A model generated the notes under the pieces. That model was not told the origin of the DNA, did no database searches, and saw only the letters and a program-made list of their open reading frames with translations. A DNA stretch of 64,000 nt from contig CACZNH010000006.1 of NCBI GenBank assembly GCA_902782465.1, positions 124,001 to 188,000 on the forward strand, in the 5' to 3' direction. Below are positions 34,155-43,004 of this stretch, one piece after another. Position numbers and translations under genes: made by a program. Position 1 is the stretch's first letter; every line of letters begins with the position of its first letter. This DNA is from an uncultured Bacteroidales bacterium. Lineage in GTDB: Bacteria; Bacteroidota; Bacteroidia; Bacteroidales; Muribaculaceae.

Positions 34155-36244
34155 CACTGATCTGAGGGCTTAAAGTTCTTTTTTACCATTTTAGACAGTT
34201 TAGCGGGCGTCAAATCGGCAGGATACTCGCTAAAGGGCAGCACGGTGTGGCATCCGCTCCTGAACTCGCTGCAACCGAATGCCGTTTTGCCTTTCACCAG
34301 ATGGCCCTTGCCACAGACCGGGCACGGGATATCCTCAATGCTCTTGAGGCGTGGGGCACGTGGTTTCCTGGGCTTCTCCTCCCCTGCTGCCGCCGTTGGC
34401 GACTTGGGTTTTGCAGGCTTTCCCTGCTCTATAGCGATGCTGCCGCTGCTGTTGTCCCTGAGAACGTTCAGCACAATCTCACCAATCATCGTTTTGATTT
34501 CCTCAATGAATTGAGCGGCACTATACTCTCCTCGTTCTATTTCACGCAACTTTTTCTCCCACAGACCAGTCAACGATGCACTTTTAAGTAAAGGTTCATG
34601 TATAGTATCAATCAACTGGATACCCGCCAGCGTGGGCGAAATGCTTTTGCGTTCCTTGCGGATGTAACGGCGCTTGAACAGGGTCTCGATGATGGCGGCA
34701 CGTGTCGAGGGACGTCCGATGCCGTTTTCCTTCATAGCGTCACGCAACTCCTCGTCGTCGACGGTCTTACCGGCGGTTTCCATGGCGCGCAACAGGGTGC
34801 CCTCGGTGTAAGGTTTAGGCGGCTGCGTTGTGCGTTTGAGCACCGAAGGTTCGTGGGGTCCGCTCTCCCCTTTCTCGAAGTGCGGCATCACGCCATTATC
34901 CTCATCTTCAGCCTTTTCCTTGCCGTCATCATCATTATTCCTGTCGCCGGGCTTGTTGAACAAATCACGCCATCCAGGCTTGAGAATTTCCTTACCCGTT
35001 GCCTTGAAGCCATATTCTCCCACTTGAGCCATCACGGTCGTAGTATTGAACTCACAATCAGGGTAAAACGCGGCGATAAAGCGCATGGCGATGAGATGAT
35101 AGACGCGTTTCTCGTCGGGGCTCATCGCCACAGTGGCAGGGTTGACATTGGTGGGGATAATCGCATGGTGGTCAGTCACTTTGCTATTGTCAAAGACCTT
35201 CTTGGTCTTGGGCAGCTTGCTCAGGGCGAGTAACGGCGCTGTCATGTTGGCATAGGGCACCATCGCCTTGAGGATGCCGGGCACCTGGGGGTAAATATCG
35301 TCGCTCAAGAAGGTGGTGTCAACACGCGGATAAGTCGTCGCCTTCTTCTCGTAAAGCGACTGGATGGTCTTCAGCGCTTCGTCGGCCGACATGCCGAACT
35401 TCTTGTTACACTCCACCTGCAGGCTCGTCAAGTCGAACAGACGTGGTGGCGCCTCACGGCCTTTCTTGGTTTCAACAGCAATCACCTCAAGCGGCAACTG
35501 CTTGATATTCTCAACGATAGCACTTGCCTCTCCCTCGGTCTTGAACTTGCCGCGTGTGCTGTTGAAAGTCACACCACGGTACTTGGTCTTCAACTCCCAA
35601 TAATCCTCGGGGACGAAATTCTCGATTTCGCGGTAACGGGCGACAATCATCGCCAGCGTGGGCGTCTGGACCCTGCCCACTGAGAGGACGTCACGCGAAC
35701 GCGAGTATTTTAATGTGTAAAGGCGCGTTGCGTTCATCCCAAGCACCCAATCTCCGATGGCCCGGCAAAGTCCTGCAAAGTACAGGTTATCAAACTCTTT
35801 AGAGTCTTTCAGCTCTTGAAAACCTTTGCGGATGCTCTCGTCGGTCAATGAGGAAATCCACAGTCGCTTGACCGGCTTGTTGCATTCCGCCTTCTGATAC
35901 ACCCAGCGCTGAATGAGCTCTCCCTCCTGTCCGGCATCACCGCAGTTGATGACCTCATCGGCGCCAGCAATCAGGCTCTGAATCACCTTAAACTGTTGCT
36001 CGATACCTTTATCGTTTTTCAGCTTAATACCAAATCGTTGCGGTATCATGGGGAGTTGGCCGAGGCTCCACCATTTCCACTGATCGGTGTAGTCATTCGG
36101 CTCCTTGAGCTCGCACAGGTGTCCGAAGGTCCACGTCACCTGATAACCATTGCCCTCAAAATAGCCCTCATGCCTGTCGTTGGCACCGAGCAATCGGGCA
36201 ATATCACGTGCCACACTGGGTTTCTCTGTTACGCAGACCTTCAT
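34154..36244 (-). CDS. topB: DNA topoisomerase III (type IA)
   Basis: 696 residues. N-terminal Toprim domain with TEKPSVARDIA and the acidic GDAGQEGEL (102-110), SVGRVQTPTLAM, the active-site Tyr305 in TTYPRVDTTF, and one C-terminal zinc ribbon (CPVCGKGHLV then two further Cys). It relaxes and decatenates DNA through single-strand passage; linkage to recQ/recJ a few kilobases away fits a recombination role. A very similar enzyme is also found on conjugative elements in this phylum, but no transfer genes are nearby here. It is followed by the coupled Cys-rich small protein. Confidence 0.94.
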   Translation of the reverse strand: MKVCVTEKPSVARDIARLLGANDRHEGYFEGNGYQVTWTFGHLCELKEPNDYTDQWKWWSLGQLPMIPQRFGIKLKNDKGIEQQFKVIQSLIAGADEVINCGDAGQEGELIQRWVYQKAECNKPVKRLWISSLTDESIRKGFQELKDSKEFDNLYFAGLCRAIGDWVLGMNATRLYTLKYSRSRDVLSVGRVQTPTLAMIVARYREIENFVPEDYWELKTKYRGVTFNSTRGKFKTEGEASAIVENIKQLPLEVIAVETKKGREAPPRLFDLTSLQVECNKKFGMSADEALKTIQSLYEKKATTYPRVDTTFLSDDIYPQVPGILKAMVPYANMTAPLLALSKLPKTKKVFDNSKVTDHHAIIPTNVNPATVAMSPDEKRVYHLIAMRFIAAFYPDCEFNTTTVMAQVGEYGFKATGKEILKPGWRDLFNKPGDRNNDDDGKEKAEDEDNGVMPHFEKGESGPHEPSVLKRTTQPPKPYTEGTLLRAMETAGKTVDDEELRDAMKENGIGRPSTRAAIIETLFKRRYIRKERKSISPTLAGIQLIDTIHEPLLKSASLTGLWEKKLREIERGEYSAAQFIEEIKTMIGEIVLNVLRDNSSGSIAIEQGKPAKPKSPTAAAGEEKPRKPRAPRLKSIEDIPCPVCGKGHLVKGKTAFGCSEFRSGCHTVLPFSEYPADLTPAKLSKMVKKNFKPSDQ

Positions 36245-36252
36245 TTTTATTT

Positions 36253-36280
36253 AGAAGTTATATATTAGGTGTTAGGAGTT
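36253..36280. repeat. Heptamer array between mazG and topB
   Basis: AGAAGTT, ATATATT, AGGTGTT, AGGAGTT: four 7-base units, degenerate. The array lies in the 63-base gap 3' of mazG and 5' of topB (both minus strand). Confidence 0.6.
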
Positions 36281-36307
36281 GATTATCTAAAGTGATACTT
36301 TAAATCG

Positions 36308-37105
36308 TTATTCGCCTAAATGTTGCGCTTTGGCTTCGTTCCAGAGTTCATCCATTTCGGCAAGGGTCAACTCATTGACATGGCGACCCTGCTCGTTGGC
36401 TTTTTGCTCAATGTAGTTGAAGCGGGCGATAAATTTGCGGTTGGTACGTTCAAGGGCGTTGTCGGGGCGCACGTCATAGAGACGAGCGGCATTGATGAGT
36501 GAGAAAAACAGATCACCGAATTCCTTCTCGCGGTCCACGTCACTACCTTTCTTCAACTCGGCCTCCACTTCGTTGAATTCCTCGCGCACCTTGTCCCATA
36601 CGTCCTCGCGCTTTTGCCAGTCAAAGCCCACGTTAGCGGCTTTTTCCTGAACTCGTTCGGCCTTGATGAGCGACGGCAGGCTGCGGGGCACCCCGCTGAG
36701 AACCATCTTGTTACCATCTTTCTCGCTCATCTTGAGCACTTCCCAGTTTTGGAGCACCTGGGCTGCGGTTTCGGCCTTTTCCTCACCGAAGACGTGCGGA
36801 TGACGGTAAACCAGCTTGTCACACAGCGCGTCGCACACGTCGGCGATGTCAAACTTGCCTTTTTCGTCACCGATTTTGGCATAGAAGACGATGTGCAACA
36901 GCACGTCACCCAGTTCCTTGCGGATGGTATCGTCGTCATCAGCCATGATGGCGTCGGCAAGTTCCATGGTTTCCTCGATGGTGTTGGGGCGCAGGCTCTC
37001 GTTGGTCTGCTTGCGGTCCCACGGGCACTTCACGCGCAGCTCATCCAGGATGTCGAGCAATCGTCCGAATGCCTCCAGTTTCTTTTCTCTGCTGTTGTTA
37101 GGCAT
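36308..37105 (-). CDS. mazG: Nucleoside triphosphate pyrophosphohydrolase MazG
   Basis: 265 residues with two MazG helical units. The first has CPWDRKQTNESLRPNTIEE and the metal-binding ExxE...ExxD pattern ending in LGDVLLHIVFYAKIG; the second has REEFNEVEAELKKG and EFGDLFFSLINAARL. MazG hydrolyses non-canonical or excess NTPs to NMP and pyrophosphate. Full-length, housekeeping form. A clear TAnnTTTG box lies about 40 bases upstream and faces the divergent lplA promoter. Confidence 0.95.
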   Translation of the reverse strand: MPNNSREKKLEAFGRLLDILDELRVKCPWDRKQTNESLRPNTIEETMELADAIMADDDDTIRKELGDVLLHIVFYAKIGDEKGKFDIADVCDALCDKLVYRHPHVFGEEKAETAAQVLQNWEVLKMSEKDGNKMVLSGVPRSLPSLIKAERVQEKAANVGFDWQKREDVWDKVREEFNEVEAELKKGSDVDREKEFGDLFFSLINAARLYDVRPDNALERTNRKFIARFNYIEQKANEQGRHVNELTLAEMDELWNEAKAQHLGE

Positions 37106-37144
37106 GATTATTTTGATAATATAGATGTTTTGTCTTTAAAGGTG

Positions 37145-37152
37145 CAAAGGTA
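37145..37152 (-). promoter_or_regulatory. -7 box of mazG
   Basis: Minus-strand TACCTTTG, 39 bases upstream of the mazG ATG. Confidence 0.6.
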
Positions 37153-37324
37153 ATGATTTTTCGGGAGTCTTTGTACTAATATTGGAAAATGGTGTTATTT
37201 TGCTGCCGATTTTAAAGTAGTTGATAGCTGCAGAACCGGCGCCCACTGGACTGATCCCCAGAACAGAAAAAGTGGATTTAATAATTATTATTAATTATTA
37301 TTTCACTATTCGGGGAAATTACAC

Positions 37325-37332
37325 TACCTTTG
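37325..37332 (+). promoter_or_regulatory. -7 box of lplA and the glycine cleavage locus
   Basis: TACCTTTG, 18 bases upstream of the ATG at 37351. It rules out the in-frame GTG at 37330. No glycine riboswitch-like fold was recognised between here and gcvT. Confidence 0.6.
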
Positions 37333-37350
37333 TGGGTAGATTATAGAAAC

Positions 37351-38337
37351 ATGATGAAATACCTGAGTCTGCCTGACCACGCGACACGCATTCTTCCGTT
37401 CTATCTAGCAATGGAAGAGTTTGCTGCACGTATTATTGAAGAGGATGACATCTTCTTCATGTGGCAGGTGGATCCCACGGTCATCTTCGGAAGAAATCAG
37501 CTGATTGCCAACGAGGTGAACGTGGACTATTGTCGTGAGCACGGTATTGCGTTCTATCGTCGCCGCAGCGGTGGCGGCTGTGTGTATGCCGACCGCGACA
37601 ACATCATGTTCAGCTACATCACGCGTAGCGACGAGGTGCAGACGACTTTCACCCGTTACACCAGCGCTGTAGCTGATATGTTGCGCGGATTGGGGCTGAA
37701 CGCCAGCGCCAGCGACCGCAACGACGTGCACATCGACGGCCGCAAGGTGAGCGGTAACGCGTTCTATCACATCCCCGGGCGCAGCATCGTTCACGGCACC
37801 ATGCTGTTTGACACCAACATGGAGCACATGCTCAATGCCATCACGCCATCACGCGAGAAGCTGACGAGCAAGGGCGTGGAGTCGGTGCGCAGCCACATTA
37901 CCACATTGCGTGAGCACCTGGCGATGGATATCGAAGACTTCAAGCGCCATGTGCGCGAGACGCTGTGTGACGGCGAGATACAGCTCACTGCCGATGATGT
38001 TGCCGAGATTGAGCGCATCACGCAGGCCTACCTTGAGCCGTCATTCCTGTGGGGCAACGACCCGCAGTGCGAAGTCAAGCGTGGGGGTCGCATCGAGGGC
38101 GTGGGCAGCATCTACATCAATGTAGCGCTCAATCACGACACAATCCAGGACCTGCACCTGATGGGCGACTTCTTGCCGTTGTGCAACGATGTGGGCGAAA
38201 AGCTGCTCGACACGTTGCGAGGTGCGAAACTCGAAGCCAATGACCTGCACAAAGCCCTTGATGGCTGCGATGCGGGACAATGGATACTGAATTTAACAAA
38301 CGAACAATTAATAGAGCTTTTAGCAATTAGCCATTAG
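37351..38337 (+). CDS. lplA: Lipoate-protein ligase A
   Basis: 328 residues. The BPL/LPL catalytic domain has the RRRSGGGCVYAD segment and the conserved Lys in HIDGRKVSGNAFYHIPGR, followed by HGTMLFD; a C-terminal accessory domain completes the bacterial-type ligase. It activates lipoate with ATP and attaches it to a Lys of GcvH or an E2 protein. Placement just before gcvT-gcvH-gcvPA-gcvPB-lpd implies GcvH as the main target. The last residues LLAISH and the stop are written in a heptamer array. Start ATG 37351; ATG 37354 is equally possible. Confidence 0.94.
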   Translation: MMKYLSLPDHATRILPFYLAMEEFAARIIEEDDIFFMWQVDPTVIFGRNQLIANEVNVDYCREHGIAFYRRRSGGGCVYADRDNIMFSYITRSDEVQTTFTRYTSAVADMLRGLGLNASASDRNDVHIDGRKVSGNAFYHIPGRSIVHGTMLFDTNMEHMLNAITPSREKLTSKGVESVRSHITTLREHLAMDIEDFKRHVRETLCDGEIQLTADDVAEIERITQAYLEPSFLWGNDPQCEVKRGGRIEGVGSIYINVALNHDTIQDLHLMGDFLPLCNDVGEKLLDTLRGAKLEANDLHKALDGCDAGQWILNLTNEQLIELLAISH

Positions 38338-38354
38338 CTTTTAGCAATTAGAAT
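38320..38354. repeat. Heptamer array at the 3' end of lplA
   Basis: TTAGCAA, TTAGCCA, TTAGCTT, TTAGCAA, TTAGAAT: five units with a 7-base period. The lplA TAG stop (38335-38337) is inside the third unit. Confidence 0.8.
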
Positions 38355-38399
38355 CATTTTTGAACTTAAATATTAACTGCTTTTAAACCATTTTAAACC

Positions 38400-39497
38400 G
38401 TGAGTGAAGAAATCAAAGTAACCTGTCTGCACGACAGGCACGTAGCGCAAGGCGCTCTCATGTCACCCTTTGCCGGTTACGACATGCCCATCCAGTATGT
38501 AGATATTACCACCGAGCACAACGCCGTTCGCAATAAGGTGGGTGTTTTTGACGTATCGCACATGGGCGAGGTGGAAATCACCGGTCCTGACGCCGCCAAG
38601 TTCACCAACTACATCTTTACCAATGACATCAACACCATCAAGGCCGGCCAGATTCTGTACGGCATGATGCTGTACCCCGACGGCGGCACTGTTGACGACC
38701 TGCTGGTTTACCGCGTTGACGACAACGACTTTTTCCTGGTCATCAATGCTGCCAACATCGACAAGGACGTGGCTTGGATTATGGAGCAGGCCAAGAACTT
38801 TGACGTGAAGGTTGACCACCAGAGCGCACTGTACGGCCAGATTGCCGTCCAGGGTCCCGAGGCCGAGAAGACCATGGGAGAGGTGCTGGGCATCGACACC
38901 ACCGACCTGACGTTCTATACCTTCAAGAAAATGGAATATGACGGCAAGACCATCATCGTGAGCCGCACCGGTTACACCGGCGAGGACGGCTTTGAGGTAT
39001 ATGCCGACCCCGCTATCATCTGCAAGATGTGGGATATGCTCATGAAGGCCGGCGTACAGCCCTGCGGCCTGGGTTGCCGTGACACCCTGCGCTTTGAGGC
39101 TGGTCTGCCCCTGTACGGCGACGAGCTGACTGCCGAGATTTCACCCATCGCTGCCACCTTTGGCATGTTTGTGAAACTCGACAAGGAAGGCGGCTTCATC
39201 GGTCGCGATGCCTGCGCCCAGCAGAAGGCTGAAGGCACCCCCAAGAAACTTGTGGGTCTGGAGCTTGAAGGCAAGGCTATCCCCCGCCACGGCTATGAGG
39301 TGCTCGACGGCGAGAACGTCGTGGGTTACATCACCACCGGCTACCACAGCATCACGCTGGACAAGAGCGTAGCATTTGCCCTGGTTGACCGTGCCGTGGG
39401 CGCCCTGGGCAACACCCTGAACGTGCGCATCCGCAAGAAAGTGTTCCCCGCTGTTGTGGTGAAGAAACGTTTCTATACTCCCAATTACAAGAAATAA
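38400..39497 (+). CDS. gcvT: Glycine cleavage system T protein (aminomethyltransferase)
   Basis: 365 residues. The folate-binding family marks are present: GVFDVSHMGEVEITG near the N-terminus, RTGYTGEDGFEVY, CGLGCRDTLRFEAGLPLYG, and the C-terminal barrel with IRKKVFPAVVVKKRFY. GcvT transfers the methylene group from the lipoyl arm of GcvH to tetrahydrofolate and releases ammonia. The start is GTG at 38400; no ATG in a reasonable position gives the full N-terminus. It follows lplA by 62 bases. Confidence 0.96.
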   Translation: MSEEIKVTCLHDRHVAQGALMSPFAGYDMPIQYVDITTEHNAVRNKVGVFDVSHMGEVEITGPDAAKFTNYIFTNDINTIKAGQILYGMMLYPDGGTVDDLLVYRVDDNDFFLVINAANIDKDVAWIMEQAKNFDVKVDHQSALYGQIAVQGPEAEKTMGEVLGIDTTDLTFYTFKKMEYDGKTIIVSRTGYTGEDGFEVYADPAIICKMWDMLMKAGVQPCGLGCRDTLRFEAGLPLYGDELTAEISPIAATFGMFVKLDKEGGFIGRDACAQQKAEGTPKKLVGLELEGKAIPRHGYEVLDGENVVGYITTGYHSITLDKSVAFALVDRAVGALGNTLNVRIRKKVFPAVVVKKRFYTPNYKK

Positions 39498-39598
39498 TGC
39501 ACCTATAGAAGCTATAGATACAATAGATGCTATAGGTTTTTCTATTCATGATTTTTAAAAGCAAACAAAATATTAACTAATTAATTTTTTATAAAACA

Positions 39599-39979
39599 AT
39601 GAGTAAGATTATCGACGGACTCTATTACAGCGAGTCACATGAGTATGTAAAGGTAGAAGGCGACTTCGGTTTCATTGGTATCACCGACTATGCACAGCAC
39701 GAGCTGGGCAACGTGGTTTATGTTGACATGCCCGAGGTTGACGATGAGGTAACCGCAGGTGAGGACTTTGGCGCCGTTGAGAGCGTGAAGGCCGCCAGCG
39801 ACCTGATGTCACCCGTGAGCGGCACCGTTGTCGAGGTTAACGAAGCCCTCGAGGACGAGCCCGGCCTGATCAACAAGGACGCCTTTGAGAACTGGATCAT
39901 CAAGGTTGAGCTGAGCGACAAGAGCGAACTCGACAACCTGATGGACGCTGCTGCCTACAAGGCCATGATCGGCGAGTAA
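39599..39979 (+). CDS. gcvH: Glycine cleavage system H protein
   Basis: 126 residues, a single lipoyl domain with the modified Lys64 in FGAVESVKAASDLMSPVSG. It shuttles the aminomethyl group between GcvP, GcvT and Lpd, all encoded around it. The LplA at the start of the locus is the probable lipoylating enzyme. A 101-base gap separates it from gcvT; it contains AT-rich DNA without an obvious -7 box. Confidence 0.97.
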   Translation: MSKIIDGLYYSESHEYVKVEGDFGFIGITDYAQHELGNVVYVDMPEVDDEVTAGEDFGAVESVKAASDLMSPVSGTVVEVNEALEDEPGLINKDAFENWIIKVELSDKSELDNLMDAAAYKAMIGE

Positions 39980-39982
39980 TTT

Positions 39983-40017
39983 AGAGTTAGGAGTTAAAAG
40001 TTAGAAGTTAAGCATTA
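39983..40017. repeat. Heptamer array between gcvH and gcvPA
   Basis: AGAGTTA, GGAGTTA, AAAGTTA, GAAGTTA, AGCATTA: five 7-base units starting 4 bases after the gcvH stop. Confidence 0.8.
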
Positions 40018-40042
40018 ACCGACAACTGTATACTGATTAACA

Positions 40043-41389
40043 ATGAGTTATAAATTTTTTCCGCACACCAGTGACGAATTGCAGGCCATGTTGAACACGG
40101 CAGGCGTCAAGTCGCTGGACGACCTCTATCAGGACGTGCCTCAGGAGCTGCAGCTCAAGAAGGAGTATGAGCTTCCCGAGTCGATGAGCGAGATTGAAGT
40201 GCGCCGCTTCTTTGACCAGCTGGGCATGGGCAACATCACCATGCGCACCTTCCTGGGTGCCGGTTACTATGACCACTACAGCCCCGCCGTTGTTCAAGAC
40301 ATCCTGAAGCGCAGCGAGTTCTTGACCGCTTACACACCCTACCAGGCCGAGATTTCACAGGGTACCCTGCAATACATCTTTGAATACCAGAGCATGATGG
40401 CCGAGCTGACCGGCATGGAAGTGTCCAACGCTTCGATGTACGACGGCACGACCGCCACTGCCGAGGCCATGATGATGGCTGTCTCTAACGCCAAGAAGCG
40501 CAACCGCGTGCTGGTAAGCGAGACCATCAGCCCCTATGTACTGCGCGTGTTGAATACCTACGCCAAGTACCAGGGCATCCAGATTGACATGGTTCCCGCC
40601 AAGGGTGGCGTGATGGACCATGAGGCCCTAAAGGTGGAGCTGGAGAAGGACGATGTGGCCGGCGTTATCGTTGCCACGCCCAACTTCTACGGTATCCTCG
40701 AGGACTATAGCGGTGTTGCCGACATGTGCCACGAGCACAAGGCCCTGCTGATTATGAACTGCGTTGCCACCGCCCTGAGCGTTGTCAAGACTCCCGCCGA
40801 GTGGGGTGCCGACATCGCTTGTGGTGACGGCCAGAGCCTGGGTATTCCCCTGAACTATGGCGGTCCCTATGTGGGCTTCCTGTGCACGACCAAGAAGCTG
40901 ATCCGCAAGATGCCGGGCCGCATCGTTGGTGCCACCAAGGATGCTGACGGCAAGCGCGCCTTTGTTCTCACCCTGCAAGCCCGCGAGCAGCACATCCGCC
41001 GCGAGAAGGCCACGAGCAACATCTGCTCCAACCAGAGCCTGATGGCGCTGTATGTGACCATCTACATGGGTCTGATGGGTGCCAAGGGTCTGAAGGAGGT
41101 CAACTCCATTAGCTACAGCAATGCCCACTACCTGGCCGAGAGCCTGGTGAAGACCTGTCTGTTCGAGATGGCTTATCCCGACAAGCCCTTCCTCAACGAG
41201 TTTGCCGTGAAGACCAAACTCAACATCGACGAGTTGCAGGAGTACTGCGGTGACGAATACCTGCAGTGCGGTCTCAAGATTGCCGACGACACGTTGCTGA
41301 TCGCCGTGACCGAGACCTACAGCCGTGAGGATTGTGACGACCTTGTTGACGCATGTGTAACCTTTAACGAAGAAAAGGAGGGCAAGTAA
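40043..41389 (+). CDS. gcvPA: Glycine dehydrogenase (decarboxylating) subunit 1
   Basis: 448 residues, the N-terminal half of the P protein in the split form. Seen: FLGAGYYDHYSPAVV, the SMYDGTTATAEAMMMAVS segment and GDGQSLGIPLNYGGPYVG. It forms a heterotetramer with GcvPB (next gene, 3 bases later) and contributes to the PLP site. Together they decarboxylate glycine and load the aminomethyl group onto GcvH. Confidence 0.96.
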   Translation: MSYKFFPHTSDELQAMLNTAGVKSLDDLYQDVPQELQLKKEYELPESMSEIEVRRFFDQLGMGNITMRTFLGAGYYDHYSPAVVQDILKRSEFLTAYTPYQAEISQGTLQYIFEYQSMMAELTGMEVSNASMYDGTTATAEAMMMAVSNAKKRNRVLVSETISPYVLRVLNTYAKYQGIQIDMVPAKGGVMDHEALKVELEKDDVAGVIVATPNFYGILEDYSGVADMCHEHKALLIMNCVATALSVVKTPAEWGADIACGDGQSLGIPLNYGGPYVGFLCTTKKLIRKMPGRIVGATKDADGKRAFVLTLQAREQHIRREKATSNICSNQSLMALYVTIYMGLMGAKGLKEVNSISYSNAHYLAESLVKTCLFEMAYPDKPFLNEFAVKTKLNIDELQEYCGDEYLQCGLKIADDTLLIAVTETYSREDCDDLVDACVTFNEEKEGK

Positions 41390-41392
41390 GTT

Positions 41393-42886
41393 ATGAATAA
41401 CACTTTTTACGGTAAACTCATATTTGAGTTGTCACAGAATGGCCGTCAGGGTTATTCCCTGCCCGAGAACAGGTGTGCCGAGTACAAGATGAGCGATCTG
41501 CCCAAGGGTCTGATGCGTGAAAACGCACCGCTGCTGCCCGAGGTCGATGAGCTGAGCGTTGTGCGCCACTACACCAACATGAGCAACAACAACTTCGGTG
41601 TGGACACGGGCTTCTATCCCCTGGGTTCCTGCACCATGAAGTACAATCCCAAAATCAACGAGGAAATCGCTGCCCACCGTGAGTTCACGGGCCTGCACCC
41701 CCTGCAGAACCCCGAGACCACCCAGGGTGCCCTCGCCGTTTACTACTTCCTGCAGACCAGCCTCGCCGAGATTTCGGGCCTGAAGGAGTTCACCCTGAAC
41801 CCCTATGCCGGTGCCCATGGTGAGTTAACAGGCCTGATGATCATGCGCGGCTACCACATGGAGCGCGGCGACATGAAGCGCACCAAGGTGATTATCCCCG
41901 ACAGCGCCCATGGCACCAACCCAGCCAGCTCGGCAGTCTGCGGCATGGATGTTGTGGTTGTCAAGAGCCGTCCCGACGGCACCGTCGATGTGGACGACCT
42001 GCGTCCCCTGCTCGACGACACCGTTGCCGGCATGATGATGACCAACCCCAACACGCTGGGTATCTTTGAGCAGAACATCGCTGTGATTGCCAAGGCTGTG
42101 CACGACTGCGGCGGTCTGATGTACTATGACGGCGCCAACCTCAACCCCATGCTGGGTAAGGTGCGTCCCGGTGACATCGGCTTCGACATTATGCACATCA
42201 ACCTGCACAAGACCTTCTCAACGCCTCACGGCGGTGGTGGTCCTGGCAGTGGTCCCGTCGGCGTGCGTGAGGGTCTGGAGCACCTGCTCCCCAACCCCCG
42301 CGTCGTGAAAGTCGAGGAGGAGGACTACGACTACTTCAAGGTAGAGTGCAGCGACAAGTCCATCGGCAGCATCAGCGGTCATCTGGGCAACTTTGGCGTG
42401 ATGATGCGCGCCCTTGCCTACATCCTGACCCTGGGCCGTGACCAGCTCAAGTGGGTCGGCCCGCTGGCAACCCTCAACGCCAACTACATCAAGGAGTCGT
42501 TGAAGGATGTCTATGAACTGCCCATCGGCGGTGTGTGCAAGCACGAGTTCGTGTATGACGGTCTGAAGGACAAGTCCACCGGCGTGACCACGCTCGACGT
42601 TGCCAAGCGCCTGCTGGACTACGGTTTCCATGCTCCCACCATCTACTTCCCCTTGCTGTTCCACGAGGCCCTCATGGTAGAGCCCACCGAGAACGAGAGC
42701 AAGCAGACGCTGGACGAGTTCATCCGCATCATGCGCATCATTGCCCAGGAGGCTAAAGATGACCCCGAGATGGTAAAGACCGCTCCGCACAACACGCCCG
42801 TACGTCGTCTCGACGACACCCAGGCCGCCTTGCATCCCATCGTGACCTGGCGCGAGCTTGTTGCTGATAGTCAAGTTGCTGAATAA
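41393..42886 (+). CDS. gcvPB: Glycine dehydrogenase (decarboxylating) subunit 2
   Basis: 497 residues, the PLP-binding half of the split P protein. The Schiff-base Lys273 lies in HINLHKTFSTPHGGGGPG, with the preceding YYDGANLNPMLG and the earlier GSCTMKYNPKINE. It works with GcvPA, 3 bases upstream. The stop TAA sits in the loop of a small hairpin, and a large inverted heptamer array follows before lpd. Confidence 0.97.
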   Translation: MNNTFYGKLIFELSQNGRQGYSLPENRCAEYKMSDLPKGLMRENAPLLPEVDELSVVRHYTNMSNNNFGVDTGFYPLGSCTMKYNPKINEEIAAHREFTGLHPLQNPETTQGALAVYYFLQTSLAEISGLKEFTLNPYAGAHGELTGLMIMRGYHMERGDMKRTKVIIPDSAHGTNPASSAVCGMDVVVVKSRPDGTVDVDDLRPLLDDTVAGMMMTNPNTLGIFEQNIAVIAKAVHDCGGLMYYDGANLNPMLGKVRPGDIGFDIMHINLHKTFSTPHGGGGPGSGPVGVREGLEHLLPNPRVVKVEEEDYDYFKVECSDKSIGSISGHLGNFGVMMRALAYILTLGRDQLKWVGPLATLNANYIKESLKDVYELPIGGVCKHEFVYDGLKDKSTGVTTLDVAKRLLDYGFHAPTIYFPLLFHEALMVEPTENESKQTLDEFIRIMRIIAQEAKDDPEMVKTAPHNTPVRRLDDTQAALHPIVTWRELVADSQVAE

Positions 42887-42894
42887 TCAGCAAC
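42875..42894 (+). terminator. Hairpin spanning the gcvPB stop codon
   Basis: GTTGCTGA (42875-42882) pairs perfectly with TCAGCAAC (42887-42894); the 4-base loop contains the TAA stop. A weak TTTCCT follows. It may attenuate transcription into lpd or protect the upstream mRNA end. Confidence 0.5.
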
Positions 42895-42900
42895 TTTCCT

Positions 42901-42997
42901 GATTAGTGATTAGAGATGAGAGATTAGCGAGGTGACACCTCCAGCCAATCAACTAATCTCTAATCACTAATCTCTAATCGTTAATCACTAATCTTTT
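42901..42997. repeat. Inverted heptamer array between gcvPB and lpd
   Basis: Four plus-sense units (GATTAGT, GATTAGA, GATGAGA, GATTAGC, 42901-42928), a small palindrome GAGGTGACACCTC (42929-42941), then six complementary-sense units of the CTAATCT/CTAATCA type (about 42953-42997). The two arms are largely complementary and could form a stem of about 25-28 bases. The array ends 8 bases before the lpd ATG. Confidence 0.85.
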
Positions 42998-43004
42998 ATC
43001 TAGT

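Noticed and set aside
34154-36244. topB as part of a conjugative element
   Set aside because: TopB is common on such elements, but no transfer, relaxase or integrase genes are nearby and mazG, recJ and recQ are chromosomal.
38338-38399. Glycine riboswitch before gcvT
   Set aside because: The gap is only 62 bases and partly occupied by the heptamer array; too short for the aptamer.
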